In this document: positions 1 through 11,560 of the stretch, piece by piece | Numbering within the stretch: the first letter of the stretch is position 1 | Layout: the number at the start of each line of letters is the position of its first letter | NCBI RefSeq assembly: GCF_029227915.1 | Contig: NC_079883.1 | Coordinates: forward strand, 20,520,001-20,584,000 | Reading direction: 5' to 3' | Length of the DNA stretch: 64,000 nt | Source of the DNA: Hydractinia symbiolongicarpus | Lineage: Eukaryota; Cnidaria; Hydrozoa; Anthoathecata; Hydractiniidae | The notes under the pieces: model-generated | The model's input: the letters and a program-made list of their open reading frames with translations, nothing else | Told to the model about the DNA's origin: nothing | Databases searched by the model: none | Made by a program: the position numbers and the translations under genes

Positions 1-5
1 TTTAA

Positions 6-72
6 GGGGGCTGGCAGCACATTTTAAAAAGTCCAAATATGATGGAAATCTTTTAAAAAGTGCCAGCGCCCC
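6..72. mobile_element. Tiny foldback MITE, TAA-flanked
   Basis: Seen: the left end (GGGGGCTGGCAGCAC) and right end (GTGCCAGCGCCCC) are imperfect inverted repeats, each continuing into an A/T-rich TTTTAAAAAG arm, with about 20 bases between. TAA lies just outside both ends. A TAA duplication with a G-rich terminus is typical of PIF/Harbinger (Tourist-like) MITEs; that family call is an inference from a 67-bp element. Confidence 0.5.
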
Positions 73-76
73 TAAA

Positions 77-2550
77 ATTCTTAGTGTTTTTATCATATTT
101 TGTAAAAAGAAAACGGAACTGAGTTATCCCTATTGTGAGAACCAAACTTAACTTTGGAATAATAATGGTTTGAACTAATGTTTAAAATATGTAAACACTA
201 TAAAAAATATTTCAAAAGAAATAATATATGTTTTCCTTGTTTTAATTTCTTTCGTGTTAATTTCGTAGTCGTTAATTTTGTTCCTTTGGTAATTTCTCTG
301 ATAAGGTATGTCATTCTTGATTTTAATTCGGAACGTACCGACTTCTAAATTTAATGAATAGAAAAAGTTTTGAACGATCGTAACTTAACGGATAAACATC
401 GTTTGCCGAGTTATTATTTTAAACAACCCCAAACCACCCTGTCTGCCTGCGTTAAATTTAAAGGTAATATTAAAACAAAACAAACCATATTTTTAATGTT
501 TTTCTTTTTCTTTTTCCACTTTAAATTATGAAGAACGTTGTGAACTGTTATTTATAGCAGTACATTGTCTTCGTCGGCAGAGTTTGTTGCCTGTGGCAAA
601 GCGGCTAGCGCTTACTTGACGGCTAAACAAGAGCATAATGCAGCTAATAAAGGAACTTGATCAAGTCCTCGTTACACAGGCGAGGGCGATATCTGTTGTT
701 AATGTTTTTGCAAACTTGACTTGAAAGTTGTATTTCAAAGCAAGTTATTATTTGTTTACCCTGAGACTATATTTCATAGTGATAAAATCTTTTAAGCATT
801 ATTTTCAACGAATTGTGAAAACGTGTGGCTAATTTTGATGGAATATACTGATGCATAAGATAACTTTTAACTCAATTTAGCCGGCAAGTTACATCAATAC
901 AATTTCAATGCTTCCCTAAAAACATTTCGAAAGTTAGCTTAATTACTTTTGGTACAAACATTTTTTCTAAACTTTTTTGTCTTCCAGTTACCAACTTTTT
1001 TACTCACAGCAAAAAAGAAACAGGAGAAACTAAGGAAAAAAGAAAACCGTGTCCTTTATGGTATATCTTTTCTTTCATTAACACTTTTTGCTTTTAGCGC
1101 GCAATCAACTTGCCCGCGCTTCTCTAGAAATTGCTTGAGGAAATCAAAGATGTTTAAAATGCATTTTAGAGGTGATGACTAAAATGAACAATATTAAACT
1201 GACAGATCTTTTTTACTTTAAAATCTTCGACCAAAGATGGAACATGGGGTTGGCTATTTTTTACGCATACTTAAATGTCAAATGGGTATTGCTTGCGCTC
1301 AGCTCGCTAGTTTCAGGGGCGGCGCCACTAGGGGGCTGGGGGTTCAGCCCTCCCTCTTTGAAAGAGAAAAATAACAGAGCTTTTCTGAAGTCCAAGGTGT
1401 GGCCGTTTTACGTTGGCTTCCGTTGCGTTGGCTTGATGTAAGTAAAAAAGCTTGTATGATCTGCTGTTTTCTTTCTTTTTATAAATAACATAACAAAAGA
1501 AAACAATATTTACAATTATTTTCTCTAAAGATACGATGCGCATGGACATAATCGAACAAAAAGATGTCACACCCTTACCAAAATAAAGATATTTGTCAGG
1601 GCTAAAAAAATTCTCACAACAATTAATTTTTTGTCAGAAGGTTTGATTCCACTTCAAAAACGTTATGAGCATTTCCTTATTCTTTCTGTTTGAGAATGCG
1701 CGGGAAAGCAAATCTTGAAAGATGATGTCCGGTTCATTTTATCACAATGTCTAATGTAGAAACTTTACACAGCATAATAACTTGAATAATAAAGGACACT
1801 GAAAAAAGAAATTAATTTTAAACAAAAGATTTTAAAACTTCGTAAAACCATCTCGTACAATAAAATATATCGTAAAATTCCTAGAGTAGACATCTGCTAA
1901 CGTATTTTCCAACTGCACAAAAGGCCACTCCACTAACACTTTCGCGCATTCTTTAAATTTTTCGAACTTTCTTTTTCCAAATCTTGAGACCATGAGTAAT
2001 AAATACAAGAAATTGCGGAGAAAATCAAAACTGACTTGAAGTATAAGAACTTTAATTAAACTTTCTCATAAAATTTGTCCACTTCTGACACTGGCTAATT
2101 TCCAAGGTGAATTTCCATTTAAAAGCGAAAGCGGATCGGAACGGACAACATTAGCGCGCTAATAGCTAAAATTAAATATAACCCTAAACCAACGTAGACA
2201 TCATAAGACGCGATGGTTAACTTGGGCTTCAACTTGTCCAAATCTAAACAGGGAAAAAAGAAACAATTTACATATTGGCCTTGCAGCATATTGCGAAAAT
2301 ATTGCAGCATATTATTGCCACAATATAGTTACATATAATAGATATTGATACAGTGTGAATTTATGGTAAGTCGTCCACGTATTACTTCCTGAAAAGAAGG
2401 AAATATAGTATTCAACATGCGTTAGACCTATGTACGTTCCCAAGCCTTGTAGAGATAATAATGTGCTATTCTCCATAAAGCACATTGTAGTGAGACTTAT
2501 CAATGTCTGTTGTCGAGTGTAGCAAGCCCTTTCTTTCCTTGTAATACAAT
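77..2550. other. Non-coding, AT-rich; no gene recognised
   Basis: Short open frames here (for example 949-1182 and 1172-1441 on plus) show no domain, no codon pattern and no splice context, and I regard them as chance. Near 1315-1365 there is a short GC-rich stretch beginning CAGGGGCGG, a start often seen at hAT-type transposon ends. No matching opposite end was found nearby, so no element is called. Confidence 0.5.
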
Positions 2551-2559
2551 GTAGCAAAG

Positions 2560-3125
2560 CGTAATTTTTCGTAGCGATGTGTAGCAGTACGTTATTTTCT
2601 GTAGCAGGCCGTAGTAGAACGTATTTCTTTGTAGTAGAGCGTAGTAGCCTGTAGTAGCATCTGTAGTAGCCTGTAGTAGCTTGTAGTAGAGTGTAGTAGC
2701 GTGTAGTAGAGCGTAGTAGAATGTATTTCTCTGTAGTAAAGCGTATTTCTCTGTAGTAGAGTGTAGTAGCGTGTAGTAGAGCGTAGTAGAGCGTAGTAGA
2801 GCGTATTTCTCTGTAGTAGAGCGTATTTCTCTGTAGTAAAGCGTATTTCTCTGTAGTAGAGTGAAGTAGCGTGTAGTAGAGCGTAGTAGAATGTATTTCT
2901 CTGTAGTAAAGCGTATTTCTCTGTAGTAGAGTGTAGTAGCGTGTAGTAGAGCGTAGTAGAGCGTATTTCTCTGTAGTAGAGTGTAGTAGCCTGTAGTAGC
3001 TTGTAGTAGACTGTTGTAGCCTGTAGTAGAGCGTAGTAGAATGTATTTCTCTGTAGTAAAGCGTATTTCTCTGTAGCAGAGTGTAGTAGCCTGTAGTAGC
3101 TTGTAGTAGAGTGTAGTAGCCTGTT
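2560..3125. repeat. Minisatellite of 10-bp units (GTAGTAGAGC / GTATTTCTCT)
   Basis: About 55 near-identical decamers alternate between types such as CTGTAGTAGA, GCGTAGTAGA and GCGTATTTCT. The 10-base unit and lack of stops create a long minus-strand open frame (2312-3160) rich in Tyr-Tyr and Thr-Thr, which is a by-product of the repeat and not a gene. The same minisatellite recurs inverted at 19463-19566, again next to the module described at 3225-3535, so array and module belong to one dispersed repeat. Confidence 0.9.
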
Positions 3126-3224
3126 AAGAAGCGCAGGGGCTTACAGCAGTTAAGCTTCATACAAATAGTTTCAAAAAATATTCTAACTTTTCAGTTAAAT
3201 TGAACTGGGGAAAACGGTGACTAC

Positions 3225-3535
3225 CATCGCCATGATGGTCTCGCACTATATACAAACGAAAAATTATCTGGACATCTTCCCACAAAACGATTCTTATCAG
3301 TACATCAATTGTAGTTGGTAGATAAACAAGCCATGATGGCCGATTCGCCAGTGGTCATCATAATATCAGAGACAAAGAAACAAATTTAGCAGACACGCCT
3401 AAATATTCATTCTCAATTTCACATCTTGTGTTTTACTGCGCTTACCCAACGAGACATGATCAGTTTGTTTGAGTCTAACAGAATACATCACAAGCAATGT
3501 ATGTTCCAAATACCAGTAGTGAAGGCGAGTGATCA
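3225..3535 (+). repeat. Dispersed repeat module, copy 1
   Basis: This sequence matches 19135-19445 in inverted orientation over its whole length and 18620-18830 more distantly. Shared landmarks include CCAACGAGACATGATC, a TTTAGCAGACACGCC stretch and the TATATACAAACGAAAAATTA segment. No open frame or recognisable protein remnant is present, so it is probably a non-autonomous element; no terminal repeats could be fixed. Confidence 0.75.
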
Positions 3536-3569
3536 GTATTACGTAAGAGATACGGTTGTTTCCGTAAAT

Positions 3570-3910
3570 TAGACCCTTGATAAAAATTTAGAAAAAAGCT
3601 CCTGTTTCTAGAAGCAATCCATACATCTCAGATTCAGTTGTTTCGGTGGATTGGGCCATTGTTAAGCATTCAGGAAAAAACTCCTATTTCTAGAAGCAAT
3701 CCATATATCACAGATGCGGTTATTTCGGTAAATTGAGCCATTGATAAACATTCAGGAAAAAGATCCTGTTTCTAGAAGCAATCCGTACATAATAGAATTA
3801 CTTGTTTCGGTGAGCTAGGCCATTGATAAAAATTCAGGAAAATGGTCATGTTTCTAGAAGCAATCTATACATAACAGGTTCAGTTGTTTTGGTGAATTGG
3901 GCCTTTCATA
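3570..3910. repeat. 82-bp tandem repeat, about 4 units
   Basis: The landmark TTTCTAGAAGCAATC recurs at an exact spacing of 82 bases (unit marks at about 3601, 3683, 3765 and 3847). Each unit also carries a TTGTTTCGGTGRATT-like and a GCCATTGATAAACATTCAGG-like segment. The units have diverged by substitutions but hardly by indels. Confidence 0.9.
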
Positions 3911-3929
3911 ACCTTTTAGATAATACTTT

Positions 3930-4165
3930 TTGACATTCAATTTTGGCCGAAATATAAAATTTCAGAACAAAAGTTACCGAATTTGGCGCTTGTCTCTGAT
4001 AATATCAGTTAAACGCTCCATGTTTCTCTTGTTTCGTTCAATTTTGACAATATAAAACGAAATTTTAGACCAAAAATCACCGAAGTCGGCACTTGTCTAT
4101 GCCATTATCAATTAAGCGCTCCATGTTTCTCTCGTTTCGCTTAATTTTGGCCGGAAAATGAAATG
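3930..4165. repeat. Two-unit repeat of about 103 bp
   Basis: Two successive copies carry CACCGAA(G/T)T(C/T)GGC, CACTTGTCT, ATTAA.CGCTCCATGTTTCTC and TTTTGGCC landmarks, offset by about 103 bases. The repeat directly follows the 82-bp array and may share its origin. Confidence 0.65.
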
Positions 4166-5030
4166 TGTCTAAGGTATTGTCACATATACGAACTCTACTT
4201 GTCTTGTTTCGATGAATTAAGACCTGAATACTTTTGTATATGCCGATTATCTCTTGGTTGAAAGAAACCTTTTTTTGTTTCACAACATTAAAACTTGTTA
4301 ACGTATACCGGAACAAAGTTTCGGCAAATATGTATCACGCCGTCTTCGCTAAGGATTAATCTGTTATGCTTTCGAATATAGAAGAATCCGTTTTTTGTCA
4401 AACAATTGTTAATATATATTGAACGATTGTAGTTTATAGTTGTAGAGTCTTGATGAAATCTAGTAGTGTTTGTGTATTTCACAGACTAAAAGCTACTTTC
4501 TAAAAATATGCTCATGCACTACGAAAGTCAAAACAATTAGCATCCGTGGCATCACAGAATGTTTCACAAGAAGATTGCTACTTCTTTATGAATTGCTTTT
4601 TGTTAATATAGGAAGTTTTTTTATGATTACTTCAAAAATAATATGATCAAGCTTGTGGTCATCCTTTTTAATATATTACATAGGGAATGATATTTTGAGA
4701 CATTCACTTTTCGCCCATTGTGATTGATTTTAATTTATTTCCACAAATGAATATGTATAATACAGTGTCACGTATGAGGTGTGCTAGTTTTACGTATATT
4801 ATACGTCTTGTATTATTCTAAGAAGCAATTAACTACTTGTTAAAAAGGAAAAATATATATTCTACAAATAGTTGAAATATAGTATAGAGCTAATAGTTTT
4901 TCTCTTCTTGATTAAAGTAGAATGAAAAGTCCTTGCAGGCTAAAAGATTTCGGAACAAATTCAATTTATTTCATTCCCTTTATAGTTCAGAAACATACTT
5001 TAATGACTTGACACAAGTTGATAATATAAA
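4166..5030. other. AT-rich non-coding stretch
   Basis: I see no gene, inverted repeat or tandem repeat that I can support here. Two short minus frames (4077-4316 and 4288-4482) have neither domain nor codon signal. Confidence 0.5.
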
Positions 5031-5378
5031 TTGACTAGTCGTTGATTAGTCGCCCGTCCTTTATATTTACCTGTCGCAGCAAAGTGGATAAAAACATATC
5101 GCATTTGATATTCGTGTTTCCGCAACATCATTTTCTAACTCAGCGGGGGGTCCGCGCAGAGACAGACAGACGACGGCTATTATTATAGAGACTAGTCGTT
5201 AGCCCGTGGAAAAATCCACGGGGTCGTCCGTCCTTCAAATTAACCCGTTGCAACAAAGTGGACAGAAATATATCGCATTTGGTATTGATGCGCATTTTAA
5301 AAATTCGTGTTTCCGTTACGGGACACGGCTTTCGCGGACACACAGACAGACAGACGACGGCTATTATTAAAGAGATTA
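5031..5378. repeat. Hairpin satellite, two units
   Basis: Two units of about 170 bp start at the ACTAGTCGTTRG motif (5031 and about 5190) and end with GACGGCTATTATTAAAGAG. The second unit carries two consecutive hairpins: CCCGTGG...CCACGGG, then a short stem that ends in CGTCCGTC. The family is the same as the six-unit array at 46348-47400. Confidence 0.85.
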
Positions 5379-5581
5379 CAAACAATAGAACATACTGTGT
5401 GAAATGAGTAAGAAGGATAAGAAGGAAAACGAAGGAGGAAAAAGCCCGTTTAAACAAGATTTCGGATACGATACGAAATCTTAAAAAAATATGTAATCCC
5501 GGAAAAGAGCTATGGTAGTTCAAATAATAAATACAGACGATAAGAGCTAAATTATTCCGGGTCACTGTCTGAGCCGGACAG

Positions 5582-6271
5582 GGAAAAATCGCTTTCACTG
5601 TCACTTTTTTGTCAAATCATCTTCATTATCTATAGCAGATATGTTTTGATCAATGGCAATAACACCAGCAATTCCTGACACCCTTCCAACAGTTGCCTTT
5701 CCGCGAAGTCCATGCCTTCCTTCAGGATTAACCTTTTCGCCATTGGTAAGCACTGAAATATAAAAAAATGTCATAGAAAAGCATTTGAGAAACCATATCT
5801 AATCCTAAGTTTTAAAACTGCAAGAGCTGTTGTTAAGATAAGATAAGAGAAGCACACAATAAAGAAGAATCCTGAACATTTGACAAAACCAAAAAAAAAT
5901 AAATATAAATATAAACTAGCACAATTAGGCAAAAGAAGCATTCAGCATACCTCATTCGCATAAAAGTTGAAGCTATTGACATCTATCTCATTTTCCAATT
6001 ATACTGTAAAAAAGCCAGTAGCTAGACATTTCTTTTTTGAGTATGCTGACTTCTTCTTCACATCTTTTCAACAACTGATTTTCGTTGTCGCCACTATTTT
6101 TTAAACCCTACAGTACCTCAACCCGAATGTTTTCACAATGAGTGTAAAATCATGATATATGAAGTGTCAAGAAATGTAAAAACAATTCTACTTACCATCA
6201 ATCTCTGTATTTTCCATCCATGGGAAATCAAAATCACTGTCTTCGCCAGACTTCTCCTCAACACGAGGTAC
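5582..6271 (-). pseudogene. Two spliced exons of an unidentified gene, probably its 3' end and degraded
   Basis: On minus, an acidic open stretch (from about 6271, starting His-His-Cys-Gly-Asp) runs to a GTAAG donor at 6195/6196. A TATTTCAG acceptor at 5753-5755 starts the next exon at 5752. Joining GATG to TGCTT keeps one frame, which reads on through a Gly/Ala/Val-rich segment to about 5605. That frame then meets TGA; a one-base shift would give a Ser/Asp/Glu-rich tail ending in TAA near 5548. Upstream of 6271 there is an in-frame stop; a Lys-rich open frame at 6303-6545 may be another exon. I do not recognise the family. Frame agreement across the intron argues for a real gene; the shift near the end suggests a pseudogene or a missed splice. 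Confidence 0.45.
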
Positions 6272-6549
6272 ACCAATGTCCCCGCAATGGTGTTATAACA
6301 TTTCATGAAGTCTTTATCAACGTCTCCACAGATTTACATACTATGTAATTCAATCCTCCTTTTATTATCTGCCTTCTTTGTTTCTTGTTTGTCCTTATAT
6401 GCATTGCTTCTGCCCATGAAATAAGGTGTCGTTGTCCTTTTCTCTTGCTGTTGTTATTTTCAAGTTTTTCACGGAGCAACTTTTCCATTTTGCTAGCAGG
6501 ATAATTCTTTGTTGAGATCCACTCTAGATCTTTTGCATGAAACAAGAAG

Positions 6550-7740
6550 ATATATTCAGATGATAGAATATATCTTACCTACTTTAATCATAGAAACTTT
6601 GCAAGATTGAATTGAATTGAAGAAAACGTTCGAAAAGTGAATTTAAATTTCATGAAATAGATTTTCGCAGTTTATTGTTTTTCACTTTCATATTAGAATC
6701 TTGATTACCTGTAAATAAACATTACCTACGTCCCCTAAACGACTATCGTGCAGAGAAACGCACAGTTCTGTGAAAAAACGAGTCTGTCTAGCCACAAATT
6801 TAGCCAGGAGACCCAGCGTTTTCCCTTCAAACCGCCTTTATGATCAATTTTTTCTTTCTCTATCAAAGAAAGCTTAAATAACTAGGCTAGTCATAAAGTA
6901 TGATATGAAATGTTATGGATGGTTGAGCTGGCTATCCTGGCTACAGACTCAGCCTAGTGTAAGTGGCGGCTTCTCAAGTTTGTAGATGCCTGATGATGAC
7001 GTTAATAAATAAATCTTAGTGTTATATTTCCTTGTTTGAAACAGGGAAGAGGATGGGAACAAGGATGCAGTAGTCCGTAAACCGCGGAACGCCCTGCAGT
7101 GCAGCGGATAGACGCAGCAGTGATGCGCTCCGTCCTGACATAGTCACCAGGTCTCTATATTATATGGATTCTCGGATCTCCCGAAAAAATCATCAATATA
7201 TCCATTTTTCATACATATGGTCAATATATCAATATTTAGAAGCCCGTTCATTCCAGTGCATATGGACATAATATCAATTCTACATTATCGATATATTGTC
7301 CGTTTTTTATAGTGAGTATGTTGTAAAAACAAAGCCCTTAGAAGTCAAAAATGTCTTAAGGAGAACATTTTAAACCTTGTCAAAACCCAACAACTTTACT
7401 ATTCAAATCTGGCTGTTCAAATCTTCGTTGTCGAACCATTAAAAAGCAATGTAAAGAGCCTTAACTTTTGATTAATCACGGTAGAAAAATTCGAAGAGCT
7501 TAAATTTCTGATTTGTTTCCATTTTAAAAAAGCAGCAAAAGATAAATAAGAATCTCCTCCATATCGTTACTTATCGGTACTGGCTTGGATAGAACTTGAT
7601 GATGTGGTTACAAAAGACTGGGTAACAAAGCGTACGGCGGTTCTTATGATCAATGGCAATTAAAAATAATTAAAATACCGGAGATTAATGTAGCTTATTC
7701 TATTACACCGCAATTTTGCACACAAAAAGATAGAATAAGT
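6550..7740. other. Non-coding stretch, nothing recognised
   Basis: No open frame with a domain, no strong inverted repeat and no tandem repeat that I can support. A more GC-balanced patch at 7030-7150 has no recognisable content. Confidence 0.4.
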
Positions 7741-7905
7741 GTATTACTGAATGAATCACAAATTTTGAATTGATTTGGATTATTGTTTGTTGCAGTATGA
7801 AACTAATTACTGCACACCATGTTGTTCTTTAATTTGAACTACCACCTTTTAAAGATGGATTGGATTCGAACCAATAACTTTCATAGTCTTGCAACAATAG
7901 ACTTA
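7741..7905. repeat. Dispersed repeat, copy 1 (pair with 12597-12740)
   Basis: Matches 12597-12740 almost base for base, for example TTGTTTGTTGCAGTATGAAA and ACCACCTTTTAAAGATGG, with a few-base deletion after the AACTAATTAC segment. It contains GGATTCGAACCAA, the complement of a tRNA box B-like sequence, so a decayed tRNA-derived SINE in reverse orientation is possible. I could not find a matching box A. Confidence 0.75.
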
Positions 7906-8690
7906 ATTTACTTGGAATTCACAAAATTCAATGTCACTTCAAATAAAAACACATCATAAAGCTTGTTGTTACAAAATTAATTGTGAGTTAAAAACCGTAG
8001 CTAAGTATTACAGGTTTGTTGAAACTGTTGTCTCCTTGAATTAACAAACTTTAGACTTTCGCCAAATTTTTTTCTAAAGTAAAGGGTGTAGCCACCTATC
8101 TGAAAACTTTCTTTTAGCCAACTGGTTTTCGGCTATTTTCGCTTTTTAGCCAGACTTTTTTAAAAATTCACGTTAATTTAATGTCCCTTATTAAAGTGTA
8201 ACGTAAATATCCAGGACGTTTAAAAAGCTACTAGTTGTATTTTTCTGACATCGCAACAGCGATTATAGCCAGGGACGAGGTTGTATTATTATAACCTCGC
8301 TACGGACGACGTTGTACTTATATAACATAACACAAGTTCAGCTGGGAAGAGGCCAGGGAAGGGCTGCAGAAAGTTAGTATGTATCACCATGCTCGGCAGC
8401 ATGGCTGCATGTATTAATGTAACTGTGTCTCTTTTATTACTTGCAGAGTAATTAATTACCCAATGGGTTATGGCATATGCTCGTCATTCATAAAACAACG
8501 CATCCATCCATACCGTACCGTACGCATTTAATTTTTGCAACGTGAAATTCATCGTTAAACAAATTTTGAAATTCTGGTTAAATACTAAGAATTAAAACGC
8601 AAAGGCCTACTAAATATCTCGATTAACATTTAAGGTCTTTTTTTATCACATGAAATGTGTACAAGTGTTCTAAATTTTAACGAGTTTGTT
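7906..8690. other. Non-coding stretch, nothing recognised
   Basis: AT-rich sequence without a supported gene. A short duplication around 8265-8335 (TTGTATTATTATAACCTCGC and TTGTACTTATATAAC) is too small to name. Confidence 0.4.
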
Positions 8691-10080
8691 CGGAAACAAA
8701 AAAGCAAGGGGAAACTTTATTCTAGTCAGTACACAAGCAAGCGAATTGAATTAAGTAATTGGGAAAGATGTCCTATTAGGGTAAATATTTAGGCAATTAG
8801 CCTGGCACATCCACACCTACACATACAATACTGAAAACAAAATTTAGGAAACCATTCCCGCAATATATACGATATTGAATGTTTTGTGAAGCTAAACAAG
8901 GCAAATCTTATTCTGATTAAAAAACAATTAGACAAGTAGCGAAACCTATCAATTCATCATTAAAAAAGTATTTTGGGGAATAATCTTACGCAATATAAAA
9001 AAAAGAACAGAATAAAAAACGGTCCAACGATCACTTTTTTCTACTCACAAATCGAAAGGGCGAGTAGCACGCGCGTGCGTATATCATTGCATGTGCATAC
9101 ATCAAAGATTTTGTTAAAGCTCTCTCGAACCTTGTAGGAAGAAGCTCGTACCAAATGAAATGTTCAATGTTCTAGCAAGCGAATAAAAAAGCCTTTCTTC
9201 TACTTTGTAAACAGGCAAGGGAGCAAAAGATCCTGACATACAACTTAAAAGATATCTGATAAAAACGCTATCGCGAAAGGTGAAGTATTAAATCTCTTGG
9301 TCGGCCAATTCGAGAAAAGACTTTATTCCACTCAGAAAACAGGCACGGGAGTGTTAGACCTATCCATACATCATTTGAAATGAGAATTTTGGAAGTTGCC
9401 TTTCACGCTGAATATAATGTTAGATATCCATCCATGCACTACTAAAAAGGAGATTTAGCTAGTAAGCGAATCAAAAGCGAAACTTTATTCTACACCACAA
9501 AGAAGCAATCAAGAAAAAGACCCTACCATATATGTCTAAAAACACTTCATTCCACTCCGATAACAATCACGCGCGATAATATCAGATGTCCTAGCATGTA
9601 AATTCACGGGAAGACTTTATTCCACTCAGTAAGAAGCAGGAACAAGGGGGACCGATCCATACCACCATACAATATTAATAGGATATTTTGCAAAATACCT
9701 TCAGGCGGAAAAACATACAGCATGTCCTAGCAGACCTGTGTATACAAAATTAGTTCTACTCAGTAAACAACCAATCAAATGAGAGATCCATCCATACCTT
9801 ATAAAAATAGAGATTTTATCAATATACATGCATCATTTGAAAAACGCATTTTTTGATCTTACCCTTCGCGCGAATTAAAATATTTAGCACGCCAACCTTA
9901 GATGTTCTAACAGCTCAATTCACGGAATACTTTATTCGACGCAGTAAAAATGAAGAAATGTGGGACACCTATCCATACATCTATCAAAAGAGAGATATTG
10001 AAACAAGCAGTAGAGTTGAATAACTATCCATACACAAATAAAAACGATATTTTAGAAAAATACTTGTGTGTATCATATGT
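8690..10080 (-). repeat. Degenerate satellite, inverted relative to 30300-32690
   Basis: A loose unit of about 100-190 bp repeats with landmarks ACTTTATTC(T/C)ACTCAGTAA, ATCCATCCATAC and AGATGTCCTAGCA (near 8717, 9321, 9490, 9611, 9744 and 9931). Its reverse complement carries the AAAGTCTTC..GTGA and TAGGACATC blocks of the units at 30300-32690, so both look like one old satellite family in opposite orientation. The small open frame at 9950-10138 is part of a unit. Confidence 0.65.
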
Positions 10081-10138
10081 TTTTTTTGCTGTTCATAGGA
10101 AGCAGTGTAATGTGATTTTGAACTTTCAATATTTTTAA

Positions 10139-10680
10139 AACTAAAACCTTATGACAAAAATGATAAAAATGTATATGGACTTTTTTTGTTCGTAGCTGTT
10201 AGAAAAACTATTGGAGGGACATAGTTATTAATATAGTGTAACTAGCTAAATAAAATTGAGTTATGACTGTTATGGTTGCTACGAAGTTAAGTTATATTCT
10301 GCTGTCCTAGGCCCGTTCTTAAGGCTCTCTAGCCATTGAACGCTACGACTTTCTCATAATAACCGGTTGAAAATAGCTATTAGGTAATAATAGTATGAAT
10401 AGAATTTGATTTAGCTAATATTGGGTATATTTTGACTCCTAAAAAGAAATAGTACTCTAGCATTTTTTTTTTTTGCAAAACAGTAAAATTTGTTGAGTTA
10501 TTTCTAAAAGGTTTTAGTAATTCTAATAGACTAAGGCATTTCACAAGATAGTTAGCGTATTGCTCTGAATAGACCCGTCATCATGCTCCATCCATACTAC
10601 ACGAAGGTAGCATAGAAGCACACAGTATGTTACAAAAAAATTATGGTCCTTTTTTGAACATTATATTTAATTAAAACGTA
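10139..10680. other. Non-coding stretch, nothing recognised
   Basis: AT-rich, with an oligo-T run near 10464. No supported feature. Confidence 0.4.
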
Positions 10681-10684
10681 TATA

Positions 10685-10864
10685 CAGTTGACTCTCTCCA
10701 ATCCGAATCTCTATTATCCAAATCTTTAACTATAATCCAAACAAATTAAAAATCAGCGTCGATTTTCCTTAAGAAACTCTCATAATCTACTTTCTACTAT
10801 CCGACTCTCTGTAATCTGAAAGAGAATTATCCCCCTTGAGATTCGGATTAGAGAGAGTCAACTG
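10685..10864. mobile_element. pogo/Tigger-like MITE (180 bp, TA-flanked)
   Basis: Terminal inverted repeats of about 27 bp, beginning CAGTTGACTCTCTC on the left and reading the complement on the right, are flanked by TA on both sides (10683-10684 and 10865-10866). The inner part repeats the theme TCCGAATCTCT/AATCTGAAAGAG. A CAGTTGAC start with TA duplication fits the pogo/Tigger branch of Tc1/mariner. There is no transposase frame, so it is non-autonomous. Confidence 0.85.
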
Positions 10865-11095
10865 TACATACATTTCAATAAAATAATTTGTTATAATTTT
10901 TCTATACCGAAATATCGCCGCTTTATTAAAAGAAAAATGCTATTCAGTTGATGTCGACATAAGTATGATATATAAAGGTAGCAGAACTACTTTAGGATCC
11001 ACTGACAGAGATGCGACAAGGTTAGATGAAAAGACTGATCGACTTCCTCGAACACATATGCATATAGACTTGATAAGCGCAAAACAAATGTTACG

Positions 11096-11400
11096 TCATA
11101 TCCATGCCGAAAGTTTTAAAAAATGTTGTTTACGCTTTTCAGAAATCATTTCGGAAAGCCGAGTATAGAACTTTTGACACACGCGACCCATTCCGCCACA
11201 CACGGATATCGCTAGTGGCGTTAAAGTTTCATGCTCTACTTGCAAAATAAGTTTATTGTAATTTTTCTTTTTTTCCTTTTTATTTACATCATATGCTTTT
11301 GGTAGCACACCTTCGCATCTAAAAATGCCATTTGACCAGTGTTCCAAAAGCCTCTTGTGCATACATAACTCTCGATTCCTGAGAAACATTCGCTGTCCAC
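11096..11400 (-). pseudogene. Fragment of a retroelement-type protein C-terminus
   Basis: The minus frame from 11389 down (97 aa) contains a Lys-rich linker, then a block with Val-Glu-His-x-Thr-x-Thr-Pro-Leu, a Gly-Gly-Met-Gly motif and a Leu-Ser-Glu-x-Ile-Ser-Glu-Lys segment. I associate this order of blocks with the C-terminal region of proteins in abundant cnidarian retroelements, recalled from pattern alone. Similar sequence in other frames upstream (to about 11560) suggests frameshifts. It could instead belong to another transposon class. The overlapping plus frame 10965-11168 is a shadow. Confidence 0.4.
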
Positions 11401-11560
11401 TGGCTCAATGGCTCACCAGGTAACTGTTGTAGACACGGTTCAATGCGTACATCATGACAAACCTCTTTTAGTTACATCCCAGTGACATTACGGATTTCAT
11501 TGTCTAAGCGAAAGGAAGCCACATTATTTGCATGACAAAGCATGATCAATTGTGAACTTG

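Noticed and set aside
1316-1400. hAT transposon end (CAGGGGCGG start)
   Set aside because: No matching inverted end or 8-bp duplication was found within several kilobases.
2312-3160. 282-codon minus open frame rich in Thr-Thr and Tyr-Tyr
   Set aside because: It lies over a 10-bp minisatellite whose unit lacks stops in this phase; outside the array the frame soon ends.
5031-5378. A CRISPR-like array or hammerhead ribozyme
   Set aside because: The two near-identical units have no spacers, and I could not find the CTGATGA and GAAA core of a hammerhead on either strand.
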